This document shows positions 8,844-18,462 of a stretch of 64,000 nucleotides of DNA, piece after piece (positions within the stretch are counted from its first letter, which is position 1; every line of letters starts with the position of its first letter). A program made the position numbers and the translations under genes. This DNA comes from Rhodobacter xanthinilyticus. GTDB lineage: Bacteria; Pseudomonadota; Alphaproteobacteria; Rhodobacterales; Rhodobacteraceae. The notes beneath the pieces were generated by a model, which was not told the DNA's origin, searched no databases, and worked only from the letters and a program-made list of their open reading frames with translations. Location of the stretch: NCBI RefSeq assembly GCF_001856665.1, contig NZ_CP017781.1, forward strand, positions 3,116,001 through 3,180,000. Direction: 5' to 3'.

Positions 8844-9499
8844 TCGACCCGCTCCCCCTTCCAATCCCAGAACGTGCCGGTCTCGGCCGGCGTCAGGCGC
8901 GCCAGCACCGCGAGCAGCGCCTGCGCCGAGCGCTGCGGCGTGATCGTCGGATGGCGCCCGGCATAGGGCGCGCTCAGATCAGTCGCGACGGTGCCCGGAT
9001 GCAGCGCCACCACGATCGCCTCGGGGCGCTTGCGCGCGATCTCGATCGCGGCGGTGCGCAGGATCTGGTTCTGCGCGGCCTTGGCGGCGCGATAGCTGAT
9101 CCAGCCGCCGAGCCGGTTATCGCCGATCGAGCCCACCCGCGCCGAGAGCGAGGCAAAGACCGACCGCCGCCCGCGTGCCAGAAGCGGCGAGAAATACCGC
9201 AGCGCCAGCGCAACCCCGGTGGCATTGAGCGCAAATTGCGCGGCCATCGCCTGCGCGGTGACGGCGCTGAGCGATTTTTCCGGGCCATGCGCGCCGATCT
9301 GCAGCGCGCCGATGGCGTTCACGATCAGATCGAACTCGCCCGCGAGCCCCGCAGCCGCCTGCGCCACGCGCGTCTCGTCGGTCAGATCGAGCCCGTCGTC
9401 GCGCCGCGACAGGCCGATCACCTCGGCGCCCCCCGCGCGCAGCGCCTCGGCCAGCGCCGCGCCGATCCCGCCGCTCGCCCCCAGCACCAGCGCCCTCAT
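8837..9499 (-). CDS. Short-chain dehydrogenase/reductase (C-factor-like)
   Basis: 220 residues. The NAD(P) motif LGASGGIG is at residues 6-13, a catalytic Ser is in the [11 protein letters not shown] strand, and the YRAAK dyad has Tyr136 and Lys140. Short SDRs of this kind resemble CsgA/C-factor proteins; the substrate is unknown. It is the first gene of a two-gene unit with the DUF2256 protein. Confidence 0.85.
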   Translation of the reverse strand: MRALVLGASGGIGAALAEALRAGGAEVIGLSRRDDGLDLTDETRVAQAAAGLAGEFDLIVNAIGALQIGAHGPEKSLSAVTAQAMAAQFALNATGVALALRYFSPLLARGRRSVFASLSARVGSIGDNRLGGWISYRAAKAAQNQILRTAAIEIARKRPEAIVVALHPGTVATDLSAPYAGRHPTITPQRSAQALLAVLARLTPAETGTFWDWKGERVEW

Positions 9500-9657
9500 C
9501 GCGCCCCCTCCGCCGCCGCGCGCCGGGGCGTCGTAACGTCTGCGTGAGGCCGCGCCGGGGCGATGATCCGCGCGCCGATCCGCCCCGTAACCCTATCATG
9601 GACGGCCCGAGGATGCCGCCTGAGCAAAACCGACAGACCACAAAATGGAGTTTCCAG

Positions 9658-10143
9658 ATGCTGCGTAACCTGATGCTGACGACCACCGCCACGCTGATGC
9701 TTGCCGGGGCTGCTTTTGCCGAGGGCCAGAAGAGTGACATCGTCGATACGGCCGTTTCGGCGGGCAATTTCACCACGCTGGTCGCGGCGGTGCAGGCGGC
9801 GGGGCTCGTCGATACGCTGAAGGGCGAGGGCCCGTTCACCGTCTTCGCGCCGACCGATGAGGCCTTCGCCAAGCTGCCCGCGGGCACCGTCGACACGCTG
9901 CTCAAGCCCGAGAACAAGGATCAGCTCGTCGGGATCCTGACCTATCACGTCGTCCCCGGCGCGGTGAAATCGACCGATCTGACCGAGGGCCTGACCGCCA
10001 AGACCGTGCAGGGCGCGCCGGTGACCTTCACCCTCAAGGACGGCGCGATGGTCAATGACGCCAAGATCACCGCGGCCGATATCGAGGCCTCGAACGGCGT
10101 GATCCATGTGATCGACACCGTGATCATGCCGCCCGCGAACTGA
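9658..10143 (+). CDS. Secreted fasciclin (FAS1) domain protein
   Basis: 161 residues from the ATG at 9658, with GGAG upstream. A signal peptide ([21 protein letters not shown]) precedes one FAS1 domain that has the conserved [15 protein letters not shown] block, the YHVVPG block and the final [13 protein letters not shown] block. FAS1 proteins act in adhesion or as small periplasmic or extracellular binding proteins. It is a single-gene unit with its own terminator. Confidence 0.92.
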   Translation: MLRNLMLTTTATLMLAGAAFAEGQKSDIVDTAVSAGNFTTLVAAVQAAGLVDTLKGEGPFTVFAPTDEAFAKLPAGTVDTLLKPENKDQLVGILTYHVVPGAVKSTDLTEGLTAKTVQGAPVTFTLKDGAMVNDAKITAADIEASNGVIHVIDTVIMPPAN

Positions 10144-10164
10144 TCGCGCAGCGCGCAAAGGCGC

Positions 10165-10195
10165 AAGGCCCCGGGCATCGCTCGGGGCCTTTTTC
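10165..10195 (+). terminator. Terminator of the fasciclin gene
   Basis: AAGGCCCCGGGC and GCTCGGGGCCT pair around a short loop and are followed by TTTTTC, 22 bases after the stop. Confidence 0.88.
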
Positions 10196-10320
10196 ATCGA
10201 CGAGGGCGCGCGCGCAAAGCCGCAGCGCGGATCGGGGAGAGAAAAGCGGTCCATGGCCCTGAGCCTAGACCGCGCGCGGGCGAAATCAAGCCGCCCCGCC
10301 CCCGCCCCCGGGCCCGACGC

Positions 10321-10350
10321 AAAAGCGAAATGGGGCCCGAAGGCCCCATT
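10321..10350 (-). terminator. Terminator of the TRAP operon
   Basis: On the minus strand ATGGGGCC-TTCG-GGCCCCAT (10349-10330) is followed by TTCGCTTTT. It sits just beyond the dctP stop. Confidence 0.8.
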
Positions 10351-10355
10351 CCCGA

Positions 10356-11450
10356 TTACTTGCTCGCGCAGGCGCGGATCTTCTCGATATCCGGGCCATT
10401 GGGGTTGCGGCCGAGGTTGAACGGCGCCGAAGCCGCGCGCCAGTTCGAGTAATCTTGCAGATATTCGAGCTGGCTCAGATAGATCTTGGCCGAGCTCGGG
10501 CTCTCGCAAGCCGCCTCCTCGATCACCGCATTCGCCATCGTCTGGATCTGCTCCAGCGCCGCGTCATCCATGCGGGTGATCTCGTTGACCTCCTTGAACT
10601 GCTTGTAGGCGTCATTGGCGCGCCGCTCGGTGAAGGACAGCGACCACATCAGGTTCGCCTCCGCCGCGATTTCGAGCTTCTCGCGGGTCTCGGGGCTGAG
10701 CGCCTCCCAGGCCTGCTTGTTGATCATCACCCCGAAGATCGAGGCCGATTGGTGCCAGCCCGGCGTCGCCCAGTATTTCGTGACCTGCTGGAAGCCGCCC
10801 GACCAGTCGACGTTGGGCGTCGAGAATTCCGCCCCGTCGATCACCCCGCGCTCGAGCGATTGATAGATCTCGCCGCCCGCCATCGACACCTGCGAGCCGC
10901 CGAGCTGGTTGAGCAGCCGCCCCTGCTCGAGCCCCGACAGACGCAGCCGCTTGCCCTGCAGATCGGCGATCGTGCGGATCGGCTCCTTGGTGTGGAAGCC
11001 CGATTCGTTGTTGGTCACCGCATAGGGCAGATAGACCATGCCGAACTTGCCATAGACCTCGTTATAGAGCTCCTTGCCGCCCCATTGCTGGATCCAGTTC
11101 ACATAATCGACCGCGTTGAACAGGCTCGCGGTGGTGGCCAGCGGCGAGAACGCCGGGTCGCGGCCCGCCCAATAGCCCGGCCAGTCGCCGCCGGCCTGGA
11201 TCGTGCCGCTCTCGACCGCGCCGAAGACTTCGCCCGCCGGCACGAGGCTCCCGCCCTCGAAGAACTCGATCTTCAGCTCGCCCGCGGTCAGCTTGTTCGC
11301 CAGATCGACGAAATGCTTGTCCATCTCGATCAGCTCGAGCGAATTGGGCCAGGTGGTGGTCATCTGCCAGCTCGTCTCGGCCTGGGCAACCGCGCCCGCG
11401 CCGATCAGCGCCAAGGTGAACACACCGGTTTTCAGGGTCTTGGTTTGCAT
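10356..11450 (-). CDS. TRAP transporter substrate-binding protein (TakP-like)
   Basis: 364 residues from the ATG at 11450; GAGGAG lies six bases upstream, so the TTG one codon earlier is rejected. A signal peptide ends AGAVAQA. The mature protein has the DctP fold with the stretch GGEIYQSLERGVIDGAEFST and the NVDWSGGFQQVTKYW block, which resemble TakP of Rhodobacter sphaeroides, a binder of 2-oxo acids. The periplasmic protein would deliver an organic acid to the DctQM permease encoded just upstream. The exact ligand is not determined. Confidence 0.9.
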   Translation of the reverse strand: MQTKTLKTGVFTLALIGAGAVAQAETSWQMTTTWPNSLELIEMDKHFVDLANKLTAGELKIEFFEGGSLVPAGEVFGAVESGTIQAGGDWPGYWAGRDPAFSPLATTASLFNAVDYVNWIQQWGGKELYNEVYGKFGMVYLPYAVTNNESGFHTKEPIRTIADLQGKRLRLSGLEQGRLLNQLGGSQVSMAGGEIYQSLERGVIDGAEFSTPNVDWSGGFQQVTKYWATPGWHQSASIFGVMINKQAWEALSPETREKLEIAAEANLMWSLSFTERRANDAYKQFKEVNEITRMDDAALEQIQTMANAVIEEAACESPSSAKIYLSQLEYLQDYSNWRAASAPFNLGRNPNGPDIEKIRACASK

Positions 11451-11481
11451 CAACTTCTCCTCCTCAGTCAGTGCAATTGGG

Positions 11482-12807
11482 TCATTTGGTGTTGTAAAGC
11501 GTGTCCGGCAGCCAGGTGATCAGCTGCGGGAAGAGCGCGAGCGCGAGCGACATCGCCACGATCAGCCCGATGAACGGCATCACCCCGAGAATGATGTCCG
11601 AGGTCTTGATGCTGCGCGGCGCCAGCGCGCGCATGTAGAACAGCGCATAGCCGAACGGCGGCGTCAGGAACGAGGTCTGCAGCACGACCGCGGTCAGCAC
11701 CACGAACCACAGCTCGCTCACCCCCATCTCCCGCACCACCGGCAGGAAGATCGGGAAGGACAGCAGCACGATCCCCGTCCAGTCGAGGAACATCCCCATC
11801 ACGAAGATCACAATCATCATCATCGTGATCAGCATCCACGGCTCCATGTCGAGCCCGCGCATCATGTTTTGCGCCGCATGCAGCCCGCCGGTGATGTTGA
11901 ACACGCCGGTGAAGGCGGTCGCGCCGACCACGATGAACAGGATCATCGCCGAGGTCCGCCCGGTTTCCCACAGCGCCGAGGCGAAGGTCGCCCATTCGAA
12001 CTTGCCGCGGAAGATCACGATCAAAAGCGCCAGGAACGCACCGATCGCCGAGGCTTCGGTGGCGGTGGCGATCCCCGCGAGCATGGTGCCGAGGATCCCG
12101 AAGATCAGCACCAGCGGCGGCAGCGCCTCAAGCAGCAGCATCGGCAAGAGCTGCGAGACCGGCACGCGCTCCTCCATCGAGACCGGCGGCGCCAGATCGG
12201 GCCGGAAAAGCGCCACGAGCGCCACATAGCCCGCATACAGCAGCCCCAGCACCACGCCCGGCACCATCGCCCCGGCAAAGAGCTCGCCCACCGAAAGCGA
12301 CGAGTTCGACGACATCAGGATCAGCATGATCGAGGGCGGGATCAGGATGCCAAGGCACCCCGAGGCCGCGATCAGCCCGGTCGTGAGCCGCTTCGAATAG
12401 CCGTATTGCAGCATCGGCTTGAGCGCCATCACCCCCATCACCGTGATCGAGGCGCCGATGATGCCGGTGGTCGCGGCCAGCAGGATCGAGATGAACACCA
12501 CCGCGAGCCCAAGCCCGCCGGTCACCCGCCCCATCAACAGCCGCAGCGTCTCGAACATCCGGTCGGTCACGCCGCTGTCGGACAGGAACCGCGCCATCAG
12601 CACGAAGAGCGGAATCGCGATCAGGATGTAATTGTCGAGCACCTCGCCGAAGATCCGGTTGATAACGATGCCGAGCACCATCGGCTTGCCCGCGATCAGC
12701 GCGCCGAGCACCGCCGTGCCGCCCAGCACGAAGGCCAGCGGATGCCCCATGAAGAGACCGAGCAACAACAGCCCGGCCATGATCAGGCCAATGACTTCAC
12801 CCGACAT
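11482..12807 (-). CDS. dctM: TRAP transporter large permease DctM
   Basis: 441 residues, hydrophobic throughout, about twelve membrane segments, with DctM landmarks GHPLAFVLGG near the N-terminus, TGIIGASITVMG, and CLGILIPPSIMLIL. It is the sodium-coupled transport subunit. Its start overlaps the small permease gene by 11 bases and dctP follows after 31 bases. Confidence 0.94.
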   Translation of the reverse strand: MSGEVIGLIMAGLLLLGLFMGHPLAFVLGGTAVLGALIAGKPMVLGIVINRIFGEVLDNYILIAIPLFVLMARFLSDSGVTDRMFETLRLLMGRVTGGLGLAVVFISILLAATTGIIGASITVMGVMALKPMLQYGYSKRLTTGLIAASGCLGILIPPSIMLILMSSNSSLSVGELFAGAMVPGVVLGLLYAGYVALVALFRPDLAPPVSMEERVPVSQLLPMLLLEALPPLVLIFGILGTMLAGIATATEASAIGAFLALLIVIFRGKFEWATFASALWETGRTSAMILFIVVGATAFTGVFNITGGLHAAQNMMRGLDMEPWMLITMMMIVIFVMGMFLDWTGIVLLSFPIFLPVVREMGVSELWFVVLTAVVLQTSFLTPPFGYALFYMRALAPRSIKTSDIILGVMPFIGLIVAMSLALALFPQLITWLPDTLYNTK

Positions 12808-13300
12808 GCGGCGGCTCCTGCTTGTTCAACACCAGTTTGAGCACCTCGGAGACGCCCTGCACCAGCAACAGCCCCGCCGCGACCGCCATCGCGATCTTGA
12901 CCGGATAGACCGGCAGCTGAATCGCGCCATAAGTGGTTTCATTTTGCGCCAGCGAGCGCATCGCGAACTCCCAGCTGCGGGTCGCGAAGACCCAGGCGAA
13001 CGGGAAGAAGAAGATCAGATAGCCGAGGATCTCGACCACCCGGCGCGGCTCCGGCCGCAGCGTTTCGGTCACCAGATCGACGCGCACATGCGCCTGATGG
13101 CGCAGCGCATAGCCGCCGAGCAGGATGAAGTAAAAACCGTAGAGTTGTTTCGTCAGATCGAACGCCCAGAGTGTCGGCGCGTTGAAGCCATAGCGCAGGA
13201 CCACATCGTAGATGATCATGAGCGCGAAGATGACCGCAACGAAGGCCACGACGCGGCCCACAATCTCGTTCAACCCGTCGAAGAGACGGATCAGCACCAT
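12797..13300 (-). CDS. dctQ: TRAP transporter small permease DctQ
   Basis: 167 residues with four membrane segments. The start at 13300 (MVLIRLFDGLNEIVGR) is fixed by GGGAGG seven bases upstream; the in-frame TTG at 13315 lies within that ribosome site. DctQ pairs with DctM. It is the first gene of the dctQ-dctM-dctP operon, divergent from the LysR gene at 13425. Confidence 0.9.
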   Translation of the reverse strand: MVLIRLFDGLNEIVGRVVAFVAVIFALMIIYDVVLRYGFNAPTLWAFDLTKQLYGFYFILLGGYALRHQAHVRVDLVTETLRPEPRRVVEILGYLIFFFPFAWVFATRSWEFAMRSLAQNETTYGAIQLPVYPVKIAMAVAAGLLLVQGVSEVLKLVLNKQEPPHVG

Positions 13301-13424
13301 TAGATTTCCTCCCAAATGTCAGGCGACCGGCGCGATCCGCACCAGTCCCCCTCCCCTCGATCGTGATTAAAGGGCGGTCTGGCGCCGTTTGACATGGGTA
13401 AATGTGCAGAGGTAAGTTGCAAAA

Positions 13425-14327
13425 ATGCAGACAACTTTTGACTGGAACGATCTGAAATTTTTCCTAGCGCTGGCGCGGCTGAAGCGGATGACGGTGGCCG
13501 GGCGGGCGCTCGGCATCGACCAGACGACTGTGGCGCGCCGGATCCGGGCGCTCGAGAAAGCGGTGGGCGCGCAATTGTTCATCCGCGACGAGGCGGGCTA
13601 TGCGCTCACCCAGGCGGGCGAGCGGCTGTTGCCGATCGCGATGGAGGTGGAGCGCTCGAGCACCCGGGTGCATGAGCAGATCGTGGGCGAGGCCGGGCGG
13701 CTGGCGGGCATGGTGCGGATCGGCGCACCCGATGGCTTGGGCACCTATGTCGTCACGCCGCTCCTGGCCCGGTTTCAGCGCGACAACCCCGATGTCGATG
13801 TCGCGCTCGTGGTGCGCTCGCGGCAGTTCCAGATGTCGCATCAGGAGGTGCATCTCTCGCTCGATCTGGCCTTGCCCACAAGCGGGCGGCTGCTGGCGCG
13901 GCGGATGACCGATTACCACCTGCATTTCTTCGCCGCGCCCGATTATCTGCGCCGCTATGGCCGCCCCGAGCGGCTGCGCGATCTGCGCCACCACCGGCTC
14001 GTCGGCTATATCCCGGAGATGCTGTTTTCCGACGAATTGCGCTATCTCGAGGAGCTCGGGATCACCACGCCGGTGGGCTTCGCCTCGACCTCGATGATCG
14101 CCCAGCGCGAGGCGGTGCGCGAGGGCGCGGGGCTCGCCATCCTGCCGCGCTTCATGGCGCTCGACGACCCCGATCTCGAGCCCGTTCTGGTCGAGGATTG
14201 TGTGCTCACCCGCACCGTCTGGATCCTCAGCCACCAGAGCACCGAAGACCTCGCGCGGGTGCGTGTCGTGTCGGAATATCTCCAACAGGTCGCCCGCAAG
14301 GAACGCCACCGCTTCCTGATCTCCTGA
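13425..14327 (+). CDS. LysR-family transcriptional regulator
   Basis: 300 residues. The winged helix-turn-helix covers about residues 5-64 (FDWNDLKFFLALARLKRM, then VAGRALGIDQTTVARRIRALE), followed by a periplasmic-binding-like effector domain. The gene is divergent from the TRAP operon and upstream of the acyl-CoA ligase pair, so either may be its target (inference). TGCAGA occurs twice (around 13405 and over the start codon), so it may bind its own start region. Confidence 0.9.
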   Translation: MQTTFDWNDLKFFLALARLKRMTVAGRALGIDQTTVARRIRALEKAVGAQLFIRDEAGYALTQAGERLLPIAMEVERSSTRVHEQIVGEAGRLAGMVRIGAPDGLGTYVVTPLLARFQRDNPDVDVALVVRSRQFQMSHQEVHLSLDLALPTSGRLLARRMTDYHLHFFAAPDYLRRYGRPERLRDLRHHRLVGYIPEMLFSDELRYLEELGITTPVGFASTSMIAQREAVREGAGLAILPRFMALDDPDLEPVLVEDCVLTRTVWILSHQSTEDLARVRVVSEYLQQVARKERHRFLIS

Positions 14328-14452
14328 GCGCGGGGGCGCAATCTGCCTTCCCTAGCGTCAACTTTTCCGGCGATAGACAAGCCCGGGCCGAATGCGCTCC
14401 CTTTTCCGCGGAGAAGGGCGCCCCCGACGGGGCGTCGAAGGGGAGGAAACGC

Positions 14453-16120
14453 ATGCTGTCTCGCAAGGAGAGCTATGCCGCGACCATGTCGGCATTTCAC
14501 TGGGATATTCCCGAACATTACAACATCGGCGTCGATGTCTGCGACCGCTGGGCCGCGGCCGACCCGGCGCGCATCGCGCTGATCGAGGTCGGCGAGGATG
14601 GCTATGGCCCGGCGCGCGAGACCAGCTTTGCCGAGCTGCGCGCGGCCTCGAACCGCTTTGCCAATGTGCTGCGCGGGCTCGGGCTGGGCGGCGACGGCGT
14701 CAGCGCGGGCGACCGCGTCGCGATCTTGCTGCCGCAGCGGCGCGAAACCGCGATCGCCCATATCGCGGCCTTCAAGGCGGGCTGCGTCTCGCTGCCGCTG
14801 TTCACGCTCTTTGGCCCCGAGGCGCTGCTGCACCGGCTGCGCGACAGCGGCGCGCGGGTGCTCGTGACCGATCACGCCAGCCTGCCGATGATCGCCGAGA
14901 TCCGCGCCGATCTCCCCGATCTCGAGACGGTCTTCACCGTCGACGGGCCGGCCGCCGGCGCGCAGGATTTCGACGCCGCCCTCGCCGCCGCCCCGGAGGA
15001 GTTCACCCCGGTCGCGAGCCGCGCGAACGCGCCGGCGCTTCTGATCTACACCTCCGGCACCACCGGCAACCCGAAGGGCGCGCTCCATGCCCATCGGGTG
15101 CTGCTCGGCCACCTGCCCGGTGTCGAGATGAGCCATGATTTCCTGCCCCAGCCGGGCGACCGGATCTGGACCCCGGCGGATTGGGCCTGGATCGGCGGGC
15201 TGCTCGATGTGCTGCTGCCCGCGCTCCATCATGGCGTGCCGGTGGTGGCCTGCCGGTTTCGCAAATTCTCCGCCCGCGCGGCAGCCGATCTGATCCGCCG
15301 CTTCGGGGTGCGCAACGCCTTCTTGCCGCCGACCGCGCTGAAGCTGATGAAGGCCGACCCCGAGAGCGCGGGCTGGGCGCTCGACATGCGCTCGGTCGCG
15401 TCGGGGGGCGAGCCGCTCGGGGCGCAGCTGCTCGATTGGGGGCGGCAGGCGCTCGGCGTCACGATCAACGAGTTCTACGGCCAGACCGAATGCAACATGG
15501 TCGTGTCGAGCTGCGGCGCGCTCGAGGCGCCGGAGAACGGGCTGATGGGCTGGCCGGTGCCGGGCCACCGTGTCGATGTGATCGACGAGACCACCGCCGC
15601 GCGGCTGCCCGACGGGGTGGAGGGCGCGATCGCGATCCTCGCGCCGGACCCGGTGATGTTCCTTGGCTACTGGCAACAGCCGGTGGCCACGGCGGAGAAA
15701 TTCGTGATCGGCCCGGAGGGGCGCTGGCTGGTGACGGGCGACCGCGGCCTGCGCCGGCCCGACGGGCGACTGATGTTCAAGGGCCGCGCCGATGACATCA
15801 TCTCGACCGGCGGCTACCGGGTCGGCCCGGCCGAGATCGAGGATTGTCTGATCGCCCATCCGGCGGTGGCGATGGCGGGGGTGGTCGGCCAGCCCGACCC
15901 GCTGCGCGGCGAGATCGTCGCGGCCTTTCTCAAGCTGCGCGCCGGGGCGCAAGACAGCCCCGCCCTGCGCGAGGACATCGCCGCCCATGTCCGCACCCGC
16001 CTGGCCGCCTATGAATACCCCCGCGCGATCTATGTCGTCGATGAGCTGCCGGTGACCACCACCGGCAAGATCATCCGCGGCGCGCTGCGCAAACGCCTGA
16101 TCGAGGAGATTTCCCAATGA
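14453..16120 (+). CDS. Acyl-CoA synthetase (AMP-forming; medium-chain/acetyl-CoA synthetase type)
   Basis: 555 residues from the ATG at 14453, with GGGAGG upstream. The phosphate-binding loop YTSGTTGNPKG is at about residue 198, the adenine/acyl motif is NEFYGQTE, and the hinge motif LVTGDRG and C-terminal lysine motif TTTGKIIRG (about residue 537) are all present. Such enzymes form an acyl-AMP and then acyl-CoA in the cytosol. The short length and motif wording place it nearer to the acetyl/medium-chain branch than to FadD. It overlaps the crotonase gene by ATGA, so the acyl-CoA is probably the crotonase substrate precursor. Confidence 0.88.
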   Translation: MLSRKESYAATMSAFHWDIPEHYNIGVDVCDRWAAADPARIALIEVGEDGYGPARETSFAELRAASNRFANVLRGLGLGGDGVSAGDRVAILLPQRRETAIAHIAAFKAGCVSLPLFTLFGPEALLHRLRDSGARVLVTDHASLPMIAEIRADLPDLETVFTVDGPAAGAQDFDAALAAAPEEFTPVASRANAPALLIYTSGTTGNPKGALHAHRVLLGHLPGVEMSHDFLPQPGDRIWTPADWAWIGGLLDVLLPALHHGVPVVACRFRKFSARAAADLIRRFGVRNAFLPPTALKLMKADPESAGWALDMRSVASGGEPLGAQLLDWGRQALGVTINEFYGQTECNMVVSSCGALEAPENGLMGWPVPGHRVDVIDETTAARLPDGVEGAIAILAPDPVMFLGYWQQPVATAEKFVIGPEGRWLVTGDRGLRRPDGRLMFKGRADDIISTGGYRVGPAEIEDCLIAHPAVAMAGVVGQPDPLRGEIVAAFLKLRAGAQDSPALREDIAAHVRTRLAAYEYPRAIYVVDELPVTTTGKIIRGALRKRLIEEISQ

Positions 16121-16890
16121 CCGATTCTGCCGTTCTGTTCGAGGCCGAGGGGCCGGTGGCGGTGATCACGCTCAACCGCCCGGCGCGGCGCAATGCCATT
16201 GATGGCGCGGCGGCGGCGGGGCTTGCCGCGGCGTTGGCGCGGTTCGAGGCGGACCCGGATCTGCGGGTGGGCGTGCTGTGCGGCGCGGGGCCGGTGTTCT
16301 GCGCGGGGATGGATCTGGCGGCCTTCGGCGCCGGTCAGGGCGAGGCGGTGCTCTTCGGCCCGGGCGGCTTTGCCGGGCTGACCGAGGCGCGCCGGAGCAA
16401 GCCGCTGATCGCGGCGGTGCAGGGCGCGGCGCTCGCGGGGGGCTGCGAGCTCGCGCTCGCCTGCGATCTGATCGTGGCCGAGGAGGAGAGCCGCTTCGGC
16501 CTGCCCGAGGTGATCCGCGGTCTGGTCGCGGGGGCGGGCGGGGCGCTGCGGCTCGCCGCGCTGATCCCGCCGGCGCGGGCGCGCGAGATCTTGCTGACCG
16601 GGCGGATGATCGACACCGCCGAGGCCTGGGATCTGGGGCTGATCGCGCGGCGCGCAGCCCTTGGCACGGCGCGCGCCGCCGCGCTCGGGCTCGCGCAGGA
16701 AATCGCCGCCAACGCGCCTTTGGCGGTGCGCGAGACGCTGCGGCTCAGCCGCGCCGCCGAGGCCGCGCAGCTCGCCCCGCTCTGGCCCGAAAACGCCCGC
16801 ACGCTGCGCGAGATCATGGCGAGCGAAGACGCCCGCGAGGGGGCGCGCGCCTTTCTTGAGCGGCGCGCGCCGGTCTGGCAGGGCCGCTGA
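16117..16890 (+). CDS. Enoyl-CoA hydratase/isomerase (crotonase) family
   Basis: 257 residues. The CoA-binding/oxyanion segments VITLNRPARRNAI and GAALAGGCELALACDLIVA are intact, followed by RFGLPEVIRGLVAG. The position of the usual hydratase glutamates is only partly conserved, so hydration of an enoyl-CoA is likely but isomerase or hydrolase activity is possible. It is coupled by ATGA to the ligase gene. Together they look like part of a small aromatic or branched acid catabolic unit. Confidence 0.85.
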   Translation: MTDSAVLFEAEGPVAVITLNRPARRNAIDGAAAAGLAAALARFEADPDLRVGVLCGAGPVFCAGMDLAAFGAGQGEAVLFGPGGFAGLTEARRSKPLIAAVQGAALAGGCELALACDLIVAEEESRFGLPEVIRGLVAGAGGALRLAALIPPARAREILLTGRMIDTAEAWDLGLIARRAALGTARAAALGLAQEIAANAPLAVRETLRLSRAAEAAQLAPLWPENARTLREIMASEDAREGARAFLERRAPVWQGR

Positions 16891-16918
16891 CCCCGCCCCC
16901 CCGGCCCGGGGCCGTCGC

Positions 16919-18277
16919 TCAGCCCCGGCCGGCCGCCTCGGCGGCGAAATGCGCCCGCGTCAGCTTGACGATCACCGGCGAGAGCAGGAGCAGCGAGATC
17001 AGGTTCGGGATCGCCATCAGCGCATTGAGCGTATCGGCCACCAGCCAGGCGAAATCGAGGCTCAGCGTCGCGCCGAAGAAGATCGACACCGTCCACAACA
17101 GCCGGAACGGCTTTTCGCTCACCGTGCCGAGCAGGAACTGCCAGCATTTCTCCGCGTAATAGGCCCAGCCGAGGATCGTCGTGAAGGCAAAGAGCGCCAG
17201 ACAGATCGTCAGGATGTATTTGCCCGCCCCCGGGATCGCCGCCTCGAAGGCCTGCGAGGAGAGCGGCGCGCCGGTCTCGCCGCCCGTCCAGACGCCGGTG
17301 ACCATGATCGCAAGCCCCGTCAGCGTGCAGATGATGATCGTGTCGATGAAGGTCCCCATCATGCCGATCACGCCCGAGAACACCGGGTCGGAGGTCGAGC
17401 CCGAGGCCTGCGCGATCCCGGCGGTGCCAAGCCCCGCCTCGTTCGAGAAGATGCCGCGCGCCACACCCTTTTGCATCGCGAGGATCATCGAGGCACCGAG
17501 GAAACCGCCCGCCGCCGCCGAGCCGGTGAAGGCGTCCGAAACGATGGTCACGATCGCCGCGGGGATATTGCCGGCAAAGATCGCGAGCACGAAGAGCACG
17601 CTGATCAGATAGACGATCGCCATGAACGGCACGATCTTCTCCGCCACCGCGCCGATTCGCTTGATCCCGCCAAGCACGACGAGGCCGGTGAGCACGGTCA
17701 GCACCGCGCCGGTGATCCAGGTCTGCACGCCGAAGGAATTCTCGATCGCGCTCGCGATGCCATTGGCCTGCACCATGTTGCCGATGCCAAAGCCCGCCAG
17801 CCCGCCGAAAAAGGCAAAAGCGGTGGCGAGCCAGCGCCAGTTCCGCCCCAGCCCGTTCTTGATCGCAAACATCGGGCCGCCGATATGCTCGCCCCTGTCA
17901 TCGACCTCGCGATACTTCACCGCGACCACCACCTCGGCGTATTTCGTGGCCATGCCGACGAAGGCGGTGACCCACATCCAGAACAGCGCGCCGGGCCCGC
18001 CGACCGCGATCGCGGTGGCGACGCCGGCGATATTGCCGGTGCCGATCGTCGCCGAGAGCGCGGTCATCAGCGCCGCATAGGGGGTGATCTCCCCCTCCGC
18101 CGCGGAGCCGGGCGTGCGGCTCCTCCAGATCATCTTGAAGCCATAAACGAGCTTGCGCAGCGGCATGAAGCCGAGGCGGAGCTGAAGATAAAGGCCGGTG
18201 CCGAGGATCAGCACGATCATCGGCACGCCCCAGACGATACCGTTGAGCCAATTGAAGAAAGTCAGTAGCAGTTCCAA
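16919..18277 (-). CDS. Sodium:alanine (AGCS) family symporter
   Basis: 452 residues from a TTG at 18277. GGAG lies seven bases upstream and no closer ATG exists. About ten to eleven membrane segments carry the AGCS signatures ALSATIGTGNIAGVATAI and GVARGIFSNEAGLGTA. The family imports alanine or glycine with sodium at the inner membrane. It converges on the crotonase gene with a 28-base gap. Confidence 0.9.
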   Translation of the reverse strand: MELLLTFFNWLNGIVWGVPMIVLILGTGLYLQLRLGFMPLRKLVYGFKMIWRSRTPGSAAEGEITPYAALMTALSATIGTGNIAGVATAIAVGGPGALFWMWVTAFVGMATKYAEVVVAVKYREVDDRGEHIGGPMFAIKNGLGRNWRWLATAFAFFGGLAGFGIGNMVQANGIASAIENSFGVQTWITGAVLTVLTGLVVLGGIKRIGAVAEKIVPFMAIVYLISVLFVLAIFAGNIPAAIVTIVSDAFTGSAAAGGFLGASMILAMQKGVARGIFSNEAGLGTAGIAQASGSTSDPVFSGVIGMMGTFIDTIIICTLTGLAIMVTGVWTGGETGAPLSSQAFEAAIPGAGKYILTICLALFAFTTILGWAYYAEKCWQFLLGTVSEKPFRLLWTVSIFFGATLSLDFAWLVADTLNALMAIPNLISLLLLSPVIVKLTRAHFAAEAAGRG

Positions 18278-18462
18278 ACGCAGATCTCCTTTGATCCCTC
18301 GCACCGCCGCCCTTGCGGGGCCGGCGCGCGGATATGCGGCGCTCAGCGCCCCGCGGGGCGCCGATGCGCGGATGCCCGCGTCTCTCCCCCATGGGCGCGC
18401 CGAGTTCAAGATCCACCACGCGATTTGCCGCGCCGGGCAAGCCGCCCTGCGCCCAGCGCAGA

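Noticed and set aside
18278-18462. Small gene between the AGCS symporter and cysA
   Set aside because: Short open frames exist on both strands but have no ribosome site, no motif and arise from the G+C bias.
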